A stretch of 64,000 nt of DNA from Teredinibacter waterburyi (lineage in GTDB: Bacteria; Pseudomonadota; Gammaproteobacteria; Pseudomonadales; Cellvibrionaceae), in the NCBI RefSeq assembly GCF_001922985.1, contig NZ_MRUH01000019.1, forward strand, positions 152,925-216,924, read 5' to 3'. The translations under genes and the position numbers were made by a program. The notes beneath the pieces are model-generated. The model did no database searches. It worked only from the letters and a program-made list of their open reading frames with translations, and was not told where the DNA came from. This document shows, in pieces, positions 29,214 through 36,865 of the stretch. Positions within the stretch are counted from its first letter, which is position 1. Each line of letters starts with the position of its first letter.

Positions 29214-31574
29214 ATGTTAAAAGCTAGCGCCAACGGCGACCGCTATGATTTATTAAGCCCCACCGCAATGCCTAACTCCGCAGGCTTTTTGTGGAATAAA
29301 AAAATGATGATTCAGGTGAACTGTCGCGGCTATGCCATCGCGCAGTTTATGCAGCCAGAACCCTCTAAATATACCTACCAACCCTTGGTAGAAGGCAAAA
29401 TATTCATGCTGCCCGAGCAGCCCTACTTCGCACACTCGCCGGGTCGTTTTTTCTATATTAAAGATGAGCAAAGCGGAGAGATTTTCTCAGCACCCTACGA
29501 GCCTGTTCGCACCAAACAAGATAGCTATACTTTTTCGATTGGCAAAAATGATATTCGCTGGTGTGTTGAACACCTCGGAATCAAAGTAGATGTGGAGCTG
29601 AGCATTCCCGCCAATGATGTGGTCGAGTTGTGGAAGTTAAAGGTAACCAATATTTCGGGGCGCGAGCGCAAGATTAGCGTTTACCCCTATGTACCCTTTG
29701 GTTTTATGAGCTGGATGAACCAGTCGGCCCAGTACCGACCCGACCTAAACGGCATGGTAGGTACCTGCGTTACACCCTATCAAAAACTCGATGACTACTT
29801 TAAAAACAAAGATCTAAAAGATAAAACCTATTTCCTGCACGACCGCAAACCGGATGCATGGGAAGCCGCGCGCGACAACTTCGAAGGCGACGGCGGTATT
29901 CACAACCCCACAAGCATTCAGCAAGACACGCTCAACAACGGCGACGCACTCTACGAAACACCGGCCGCCGCGCTGCAATACCGCTTGAGCCTAGCGCCAG
30001 AGCAAGTGGAAGATTTTCGTTTTTTACTCGGCCCAGCGAAAGACGACGCCGAAATTATTGCCGTTCGCGAGCGCTACTTCGGCGATAAAGATTTCGCCGC
30101 AACCAAAGCGGAATATGCGGCCTACACGGCGCAAGGCAAAGGCGTGATACAAATTGAAACGCCCGACGAGCATTTTGATAACTTTATTAACAACTGGTTG
30201 CCACGACAGGTGTTTTACCACGGCGATGTAAACCGTCTTTCTACCGACCCGCAAACCCGCAACTTTTTGCAAGACAGTATGGGGATGAGCTACATCAGCC
30301 CAGACGTCACCAAGAATGCATTTTTGTGGGCGCTAGCGCAGCAGGAAGAAACCGGCGCTATGCCCGACGGCATTTTGATGCGTGCCGACGCCGAGCTTAA
30401 ATACATCAATCAAATCCCCCATACCGATCACTGTGTTTGGCTGCCGGTTTGTTTGCGCGCCTATTTAAACGAATCGAACGATTACGAATTCCTCCAGACA
30501 CCGGTCAAAAACTGGAAAGGCGACGAGGTTGCAACGGTATTTGAACGTATCACCGCATCCATGCGCTGGCTGTTAAAAGATCGCGATCACCGCGGTTTGA
30601 ATTTTATCGCCCAAGGTGACTGGAACGACCCCATGAACATGGTGGGCTACAAAGGCAAGGGCGTTTCAGGTTGGCTTTCTGTCGCTACCGCCTACGGTTT
30701 AAAACTATGGGCAGAAGTTTGTGAACATATCGGCGAAGCCGAGATTGCCGCCGAATGTAAAGCCGGTGCCGAAGAAGTAAATGCAGCAGTTAATAAACAC
30801 ATGTGGGACGGCGACTGGTACGGACGAGGCATTACCGACGACGACGTTGTTTTTGGTGTGGCCAAAGATGTCGAAGGTCGTATCTTCCTAAACCCACAAA
30901 GTTGGGCGCTAATGGCCGGCACGCCGAGCGAAGAACAAAAAGATAAACTCATCGCCGCGGTAGACGCACAACTCGATACACCCTACGGTGTAATGATGTT
31001 GGCACCCGCCTACACCGCCATGCGCGAAGATGTAGGCCGCGTAACGCAAAAACACCCAGGCGCCGCCGAAAACGGTTCCATCTACAGTCACGCTGCGGCA
31101 TTCTACGGCTATGGTTTATATGCCGCTGGCGATGCCGACCGCGGTTACGATGTATTCCGTAAAATGATTGCGGGGCCGAACGAAGCCGACTACTTACAAC
31201 GCGGCCAATTACCCGTGTATATACCGAACTATTATCGTGGCGCCTATTATCAATTCCCACGTACTGCAGGCCGCTCCAGTCAGCTATTTAACACTGGCAC
31301 TGTGTCTTGGGTATACCGCAGCGTTATCGAATGTTTATTCGGCCTGCGTGGCAGCGTAGAGGGCTTAACCGTTGAACCGCTCCTGCCGAGCGATTGGCAA
31401 ACGGCGAAGGTTGAACGTGAGTTCCGCGGCGCTACCTTTACAGTTAGCTATCAACGAACAGCAGGAATAACCACAACTGAGGTTAGCGTGAATGGCAAGC
31501 CCTTAGCCCAGCCCTTAATTGCGAACCCTGTTGCCGGAACCCACTATAGTGTTGAGGTAAAACTTCCCCTTTAA
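29214..31574 (+). CDS. GH94 cellobionic acid phosphorylase
   Basis: A 786-aa cytoplasmic inverting phosphorylase of GH94. It opens with the beta-sandwich domain (NSAGFLWNKKMMIQVNCRGY, about 1-290) and has an (alpha/alpha)6 barrel with general acid Asp472 in QGDWNDPMN. The +1 subsite residues match those I recall for the Saccharophagus degradans cellobionic acid phosphorylase at the same numbers: Gln190, Arg609 and Lys613 (GRVTQKHPGAAENG). Cellobiose phosphorylases instead carry a PPGAKENGG-like sequence there. The expected reaction is cellobionate plus phosphate to alpha-glucose-1-phosphate plus gluconate. The adjacent gluconokinase and symporter fit. Confidence 0.88.
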   Translation: MLKASANGDRYDLLSPTAMPNSAGFLWNKKMMIQVNCRGYAIAQFMQPEPSKYTYQPLVEGKIFMLPEQPYFAHSPGRFFYIKDEQSGEIFSAPYEPVRTKQDSYTFSIGKNDIRWCVEHLGIKVDVELSIPANDVVELWKLKVTNISGRERKISVYPYVPFGFMSWMNQSAQYRPDLNGMVGTCVTPYQKLDDYFKNKDLKDKTYFLHDRKPDAWEAARDNFEGDGGIHNPTSIQQDTLNNGDALYETPAAALQYRLSLAPEQVEDFRFLLGPAKDDAEIIAVRERYFGDKDFAATKAEYAAYTAQGKGVIQIETPDEHFDNFINNWLPRQVFYHGDVNRLSTDPQTRNFLQDSMGMSYISPDVTKNAFLWALAQQEETGAMPDGILMRADAELKYINQIPHTDHCVWLPVCLRAYLNESNDYEFLQTPVKNWKGDEVATVFERITASMRWLLKDRDHRGLNFIAQGDWNDPMNMVGYKGKGVSGWLSVATAYGLKLWAEVCEHIGEAEIAAECKAGAEEVNAAVNKHMWDGDWYGRGITDDDVVFGVAKDVEGRIFLNPQSWALMAGTPSEEQKDKLIAAVDAQLDTPYGVMMLAPAYTAMREDVGRVTQKHPGAAENGSIYSHAAAFYGYGLYAAGDADRGYDVFRKMIAGPNEADYLQRGQLPVYIPNYYRGAYYQFPRTAGRSSQLFNTGTVSWVYRSVIECLFGLRGSVEGLTVEPLLPSDWQTAKVEREFRGATFTVSYQRTAGITTTEVSVNGKPLAQPLIANPVAGTHYSVEVKLPL

Positions 31575-31596
31575 TGGGATAAACAACCCTGCAGCA

Positions 31597-31629
31597 TGCG
31601 ACCACTGTATTTTACAGTGGTCGCATTTT
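31597..31629 (+). terminator. Terminator after the GH94 gene
   Basis: TGCGACCACTGTA and TACAGTGGTCGCA form a perfect 13-bp stem around a 3-nt loop, followed by TTTT. It ends 13 bp before the GTG start of the ALG10-like gene, so it also bears on expression of the next locus. Confidence 0.75.
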
Positions 31630-31642
31630 ACGAGGCTAAACC

Positions 31643-32992
31643 GTGGTTACGCCCAGATCAAAACATAAAACCGCACCGCAGGAACACGCGCCAAGGAAGC
31701 CGAGCCATTCCGAGGAAGGCGCGCATTTTAATGACTCCCCCCAGTTAATCTACTGGCTGTTAATTTGTATCAGCCTGCTTCTCGGTTTTAACACCATCAG
31801 CCATCTAGACGGTGGTATTGGTGATGAAGATGTCCATCGCTATCAAATCAATTGGTTTATCAACGGCCAGTTCGAAGTGTTTAAATACGTCACTATGATT
31901 CCCAGCTACCATGCTGTAGTCGCCGCGTTAGCTAAGCTCACTGGGCTTACAAGCCTCAACGGGTTGCGTTTTGTTCACCTCCTGTTCGCCGCCAGTGTTA
32001 TCCCGGTGTTCTATCGTTTGTGCAGCCACTTTTATCCACATCAAGCGCAGAGCCGCACCTTAATGCTGGTGTTTACACCTTTTTTATTCCCGTTGTTTTT
32101 TCTCACCTATACCGATCTGCCATCACTGACATTTACGCTGCTAATGATTGAGCGAAGCGTTAAACAGGATTATCGCTGGGCCGCCGTCGCGGCTTTTGGA
32201 GCAGTGCTATTACGCCAGCCCAACATTATGTGGGTTGGTTTTACACTGAGTTTAATCGCCCTGCAAACCTTCCAAGAACACTATGGTTCGAACAAAGCCA
32301 CGGGGTTGCGTACAGCTGCCCTTCAGTTGTTTAAACGTGAATTTATTACGCTTTATTTACGTCGCAGCAACGGCTTAATTGCAGTGGTTATGGCATTTAT
32401 TGCATTCGTCGTCATAAATGGCGGCGTCGCGCTGGGCGATGCCGAGCAGCATCCCATTTCGTTCAATCTTTCGAATTTATATTTTTTCTTACTTGTGTCC
32501 TTCGCACTCTTTTTGCCATTTGCGGTTGAACAGGTTCCGGCCATTTTTCAACTACTCAAACACAACGTTTGGATATTAGCGTTGCTCGCCGCCGGCTTCG
32601 CGCTTTACTGGTATACCTATGAGCACCCACACATATACAATCGTACCGAACTCGGCTGGTATCGCCATAATTGGCTATTGCACTACACGGCAGATATTAC
32701 CGCTTTTCGTATAGTCAGCTTTTTCCCGATTGCTTGGATGGCGCTCAGCTACGTCTGTGCCGCGCGCAAGGGAAGCTACAACAAACAAATACTGCTGCTT
32801 ATACCCTTCGCACTGCTGAGTTTTGTCCCCCTACCCTTAATTGAGCAGCGCTACTACATTGTTTCACTCATACTCTTTTTAGTTTTTCGACCGTCGCTGT
32901 CTCGCCCAGCCAGCACTCTGACACTGTGTTACTACATGGGCCTCTCGGCCTATATTCTCTTTAATATTTCCCGAAAAACCTTTTTTCTGTAA
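31643..32992 (+). CDS. Bacterial ALG10/DIE2-like GT-C glucosyltransferase
   Basis: A 449-aa multi-spanning protein that parallels eukaryotic ALG10, the ER enzyme that adds the last alpha-1,2-glucose to lipid-linked oligosaccharide from dolichyl-phosphate-glucose. Matches in order are GIGDEDVHRYQ (58-68, like MDEIFHLPQAQ), TMIPSYH (84-90, like MITTLPGLY), GLRFVHLLF (107-115), FFLTYTD (152-158), LLRQPNIMW (189-197, like FRQTNIIW) and VVINGGVALGDAEQH (256-270). The N-terminal 35 residues are basic and probably cytoplasmic. The start is GTG with GAGG seven bases upstream, just after a terminator. Donor Und-P-Glc is inferred from the GtrB/GtrA genes nearby; the acceptor is unknown. Confidence 0.82.
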   Translation: MVTPRSKHKTAPQEHAPRKPSHSEEGAHFNDSPQLIYWLLICISLLLGFNTISHLDGGIGDEDVHRYQINWFINGQFEVFKYVTMIPSYHAVVAALAKLTGLTSLNGLRFVHLLFAASVIPVFYRLCSHFYPHQAQSRTLMLVFTPFLFPLFFLTYTDLPSLTFTLLMIERSVKQDYRWAAVAAFGAVLLRQPNIMWVGFTLSLIALQTFQEHYGSNKATGLRTAALQLFKREFITLYLRRSNGLIAVVMAFIAFVVINGGVALGDAEQHPISFNLSNLYFFLLVSFALFLPFAVEQVPAIFQLLKHNVWILALLAAGFALYWYTYEHPHIYNRTELGWYRHNWLLHYTADITAFRIVSFFPIAWMALSYVCAARKGSYNKQILLLIPFALLSFVPLPLIEQRYYIVSLILFLVFRPSLSRPASTLTLCYYMGLSAYILFNISRKTFFL

Positions 32993-33004
32993 GGCACGGA
33001 TTCC

Positions 33005-35242
33005 ATGTATTTTATTTATCTACTCTTTACGCTGTTGTTACTTTGGATAGCAATTGCCGGCGTTACCGTCCTCGCCAACAAATGGATTTTTAGCAATGGC
33101 GCTGCCAGCTTCGCTCTTGCTCGATCGGTTGGTTTAGTGGCAATAGTGTTGATAATGTTTTTTATCGAGCATTTTATAGGCCTTGGCCAATTACACTTCC
33201 TACTGCCGGTTGGAATTGCCACTGCAGGCTTCGTTCTATGGAAAACTCGCAAGGATATTAAAAGCAAAGATTTCTGGCGAGCCGAGATAGTGTTTATCGT
33301 CGCATTTATTTACGCACTGTTCTGGCGTTTGGCGTTTCCCTCTATCTCGCCTTCGTCCGAACGCATGACCGACTTGTTTTTTATTTCCAACTATCTGCAG
33401 GGCGTGACCCTGCCACCGCTCGACAACTGGAATCCACCTCACAAGTTCGACTACTACTACGCCTTCCAACACTATGGTGCAGCGCTACTTGGGCGTATTT
33501 TTCAATTAAACCCAGGCACCAGCTATAACCTCTCACTCGCGCTTATCGGCGCCCTGCCGATTACACTGGTATGGTTTATTGCCGATAAAATTTTATCTGT
33601 TAGCGGCCTGCGCGGTTGGCGAAAAGCGGCTCCGCAATGGTTATTAACACTGGCGATTGTTTTTGGCGGCACCGGTTTAACGCCGCTTTTGCACGCCGTT
33701 TATAAAACGCCGAGTGCCGACAGTTTCCTTACCGCTCGCCAAGACGACAAAGCCGTAGAGCGAGCAACCCAGCGTTATCGCAACGCCGTTGCCAACGCTG
33801 CGCGCGAGAATATTATTGCCAGCGTGCGCTTTATCGGCAGTAGTCGCGACGACCTGTGGGGCAGTCAAACCGATGTTAATCAAGGTGCGGCAAAGCTTTT
33901 ATTGCCAGAAACTGAACCCGTCATCGATGATCATCGCATGGTGCTGCCAAGCGAGAACTTTGGTTATCAGTTTTTTCTAGGTGACTACCACCCCACTATG
34001 GGTGGCTTCTTCCTTCTATTAATTGCCTTAGCTTTATTGCTGTCGATTGCCGACCCTAATTTAGTTGGCCGAAATATACCCTTGCAGCCATCGCAACTTA
34101 CCGCGCTAAACAGCAACCGTCGAGCGGAGAAAATTGCTCAAGGCCTGCTAGCGGCATTGGTGCCGATTATGATCGCCACTAACACTTGGACCTTCCCGCT
34201 ATTGGTATTTCTAATTATCGGCTGGATCGCCTATCGCTATCTAAGTGGTGCTAAAAGCAATTTCGCAGCATCCCATGTCGAGACAGATAGTGGTAATAAT
34301 GCCGCAACCGAGCCGGCGCGCGCGGTAAGCTGGGTTTGGTTGCTTGGCGGTGGGCTAGTCGCCACATTTTTACTCTACCCTTTTTTCATTACCTTCCTAT
34401 CTGGCACGCTACCTACACCAGTCGCGTGGGTGAACGGCGATCAACACACACCGTTAACTCGCTTTCTCGCGCTACATTGGCCGCTACTACTATTGCTAGG
34501 TTTGGGCTTCTGGGAAGGCCGCTACCGGCGTATCGCGTGGTACTTTTCATCCCTGTGGCTAGTGTTGCTAATACTGTCAGAAATCATCTACATCGACGAT
34601 CCCACCGCGGCACAATACGCTCGCACTAACACCGTAATGAAATGGTGGGGCTGGATACAAGTTGGCGTATTGGCCTCGGTAGGTGCTCTGGTACTAAGCT
34701 CTACGTTGAGAGCTATTCGCTGGAGTGGCGCCGTTATTCTGGTACTATTGACGTTCCCAGCCGGCTTAGACCTCGCCCGTTACGCCGTGTACTCGGGCAA
34801 GCACTACTTTGGTGATCTCAGCGGTCATCGCTGGTATACACAAACGGCAAGCAACCGTCAGATGTTCGAATATCTGCAGGCCGCACCAGACGGAATAGTG
34901 TTAGAGCGCGTTATTGACAACGCCTACAGCAACACCAGTATTTACGGCATTTTTACCGGCAAGCCGGTGCTGTTGGGTTGGCCTTCGCACCTGCGCACTT
35001 GGCATGGCGATGTACCTAGAGTTTGGATAATGAAAGACGCTATTGAGTCTTTCTATAAAGGGGAGCAAGAAAACCCTAGCGCCTGGCTACGAAGCCTGGA
35101 TGTTCGCTATGTGGTGTTTAGCCCTTCCGACAATAATAAAGTTTTTGACAAAATAAATAGCGATATAAAGGCCCATTATTCGTGGCAAGAATTTGAGCAC
35201 TCGCGACACCGTCATACCGGTATTTGGGTGCGAATAGACTAG
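33005..35242 (+). CDS. DUF2298 (YYY-type) multi-spanning membrane protein
   Basis: A 745-aa membrane protein with a dozen or more predicted helices. It carries the family landmarks SPSSERMTDLFFISNYL (115-131), FDYYYAFQHYGA (148-159), FFLGDYHPTMGG (323-334) and, in the C-terminal soluble part, GKPVLLGWPSHLRTW near 652-666 followed by LDVRYVVFS. DUF2298 proteins are mostly known from Chloroflexi, cyanobacteria and archaea and look like GT-C glycosyltransferases; no reaction is established. It follows the ALG10-like gene by 12 bp on the same strand, implying a joint function. Confidence 0.85.
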   Translation: MYFIYLLFTLLLLWIAIAGVTVLANKWIFSNGAASFALARSVGLVAIVLIMFFIEHFIGLGQLHFLLPVGIATAGFVLWKTRKDIKSKDFWRAEIVFIVAFIYALFWRLAFPSISPSSERMTDLFFISNYLQGVTLPPLDNWNPPHKFDYYYAFQHYGAALLGRIFQLNPGTSYNLSLALIGALPITLVWFIADKILSVSGLRGWRKAAPQWLLTLAIVFGGTGLTPLLHAVYKTPSADSFLTARQDDKAVERATQRYRNAVANAARENIIASVRFIGSSRDDLWGSQTDVNQGAAKLLLPETEPVIDDHRMVLPSENFGYQFFLGDYHPTMGGFFLLLIALALLLSIADPNLVGRNIPLQPSQLTALNSNRRAEKIAQGLLAALVPIMIATNTWTFPLLVFLIIGWIAYRYLSGAKSNFAASHVETDSGNNAATEPARAVSWVWLLGGGLVATFLLYPFFITFLSGTLPTPVAWVNGDQHTPLTRFLALHWPLLLLLGLGFWEGRYRRIAWYFSSLWLVLLILSEIIYIDDPTAAQYARTNTVMKWWGWIQVGVLASVGALVLSSTLRAIRWSGAVILVLLTFPAGLDLARYAVYSGKHYFGDLSGHRWYTQTASNRQMFEYLQAAPDGIVLERVIDNAYSNTSIYGIFTGKPVLLGWPSHLRTWHGDVPRVWIMKDAIESFYKGEQENPSAWLRSLDVRYVVFSPSDNNKVFDKINSDIKAHYSWQEFEHSRHRHTGIWVRID

Positions 35243-35322
35243 CGGTCGCATGCCCAGTTAAAGGTTATACCCACGATATGGCAAACTATAAATTCATAGA
35301 CTAACCAAAAGTGCAGACATTT

Positions 35323-36276
35323 ATGTCCAACAACGCGTCCGATAAAAAATTACTTTCGTTGCTCGTACCTATGTACAACGAGTCCAGCGTTATCCCAATC
35401 TTTTTCGAAACCGTCACTGAGGTCTTAACTACCCTGAAACTCGACTATGAAATTGTCTGCGTAAACGACGGTTCAACCGACAACACGCTGCAGCTACTCC
35501 TAGAATATTCAAGTAACGACCCGCGTATTAAAGTTGTAAGTTTTTCGCGTAACTTTGGCAAAGAGCCGGCGATGACTGCAGCACTCGACTACGCCACGGG
35601 CGATGCAATGATTCCAATCGATGCTGACCTGCAAGACCCGCCTGAGCTTATTCACGAGATGATAGCGAAGTGGGACGAAGGCTTTGATGTGGTTTACGCA
35701 AAGCGCGCCTCACGGGAAACTGACACGGTCATTAAACGCAATACAGCTATGTGGTTTTACTCTTTATTCAACAGCATGAGCGATACCGATATCCCTGCCA
35801 ATGTCGGCGATTATCGTTTGATGGATAAAAAAGTTGTTGAGGTTATTCGCAAACTGCCAGAAAAAGACCGTTTCATGAAAGGGCTTTTTTGCTGGCCGGG
35901 CTTTAAAAACACCACTGTTGAATTTGAACGCCCGTTACGCGCAGAGGGCGAAACTAAATTCAACATGTGGAAATTGTGGAACTTCGCACTGAGCGGTATC
36001 GCCTCGTTTAGCACCATGCCTATTCGCATGGGTATATACTTAGGCTTATTCATTTCCGCCGCATCCTTTCTTTACGGTATTTTTATTATTTCCAAAACAG
36101 TATTGTTTGGTGTCGATGTTGCCGGTTATGCCTCCATGATGGTAGCCGTGCTATTCCTTGGCGGCATTCAACTTTTCTTCTTGGGCTTGATGGGCGAATA
36201 TATTGGCCGCATCTACAAAGAGGTTAAAAATCGCCCACTTTATGTGGTGGAGCGCACCATTGGCTTCGAACAATAA
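35323..36276 (+). CDS. GtrB-like polyprenyl-phosphate glycosyltransferase (GT2)
   Basis: A 317-aa GT2 enzyme. The GT-A domain opens LLSLLVPMYNESSVI, has VNDGSTDNT near 48-55 and the metal-binding PIDADLQDPPEL with Asp100 and Asp102. Two C-terminal helices (about 225-250 and 258-285) anchor it, as in GtrB, DPM-like and ArnC enzymes, which make undecaprenyl-phosphate-glucose or related donors from a nucleotide sugar. I prefer the ATG at 35323; a GTG four codons earlier (35311) is possible, and neither has a strong ribosome binding site. It lies 80 bp after the DUF2298 gene and is followed by gtrA. Confidence 0.9.
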   Translation: MSNNASDKKLLSLLVPMYNESSVIPIFFETVTEVLTTLKLDYEIVCVNDGSTDNTLQLLLEYSSNDPRIKVVSFSRNFGKEPAMTAALDYATGDAMIPIDADLQDPPELIHEMIAKWDEGFDVVYAKRASRETDTVIKRNTAMWFYSLFNSMSDTDIPANVGDYRLMDKKVVEVIRKLPEKDRFMKGLFCWPGFKNTTVEFERPLRAEGETKFNMWKLWNFALSGIASFSTMPIRMGIYLGLFISAASFLYGIFIISKTVLFGVDVAGYASMMVAVLFLGGIQLFFLGLMGEYIGRIYKEVKNRPLYVVERTIGFEQ

Positions 36277-36370
36277 AGTTCGTTAAAGCTACAGCAAATA
36301 GAAAGGTTGTTTAGGTGATGTTTTTGATGAGCGACTTGCAACTCCATAATTTTGATCGGATAAAGTCTAA

Positions 36371-36790
36371 GTGTTAACAGCTCTATTTAAACAACATCTT
36401 TCGAAAGAACTGATTAGACAACTGTTGGTATTTGGATGCGTTGGTGTCGCGGCCACAGCTACCCACTATTTTATTGCCCTAGGCGCAAACAGCTTCGGCC
36501 AAGTCGATTTATACCTAGCGAACATCTTAGGTTATGTTAGCGCAGTCGCCATTTCCTATTTCGGTCACGGCCGTTTCACCTTCAAGCAAACGCTTAACTG
36601 GACGATATTCACAAGGTTCGTGGTGGTATCGCTCGGCGCCTTAGGGGCTAGTGAATTACTGCTCCTCGCGCTGCAAAAAACCTTTGCACCACCGGAGTAT
36701 ATCTCCCTAGCCGTAGTTGTTTGCACAATTCCTGTGCTGACATTTGTTATGAGTAAGCTCTGGGTTTTTAGCGGCGCCGCGAGTCGATAA
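36371..36790 (+). CDS. GtrA-family membrane protein (putative lipid-linked sugar flippase)
   Basis: A 139-aa protein with four predicted helices. LLVFGCVGVAATATHYFIAL at the N-terminus, NILGYVSAVAISYFGHGRFTF in the middle and VMSKLWVFS at the end are typical GtrA features. GtrA proteins are thought to flip undecaprenyl-phosphate-sugar to the periplasmic face, which pairs naturally with the GtrB-like enzyme just upstream. The start is GTG at 36371. A 19-residue reading frame (36318-36377) overlaps that start. The gene is convergent with avtA. Confidence 0.88.
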   Translation: MLTALFKQHLSKELIRQLLVFGCVGVAATATHYFIALGANSFGQVDLYLANILGYVSAVAISYFGHGRFTFKQTLNWTIFTRFVVVSLGALGASELLLLALQKTFAPPEYISLAVVVCTIPVLTFVMSKLWVFSGAASR

Positions 36791-36865
36791 GTCAAGCGAG
36801 CCAGCAAGTTCTCACAACTAGTTAGGCTCTCGTCTTCACGCTTTATTTTTGCAAAAGTAGGGTTT

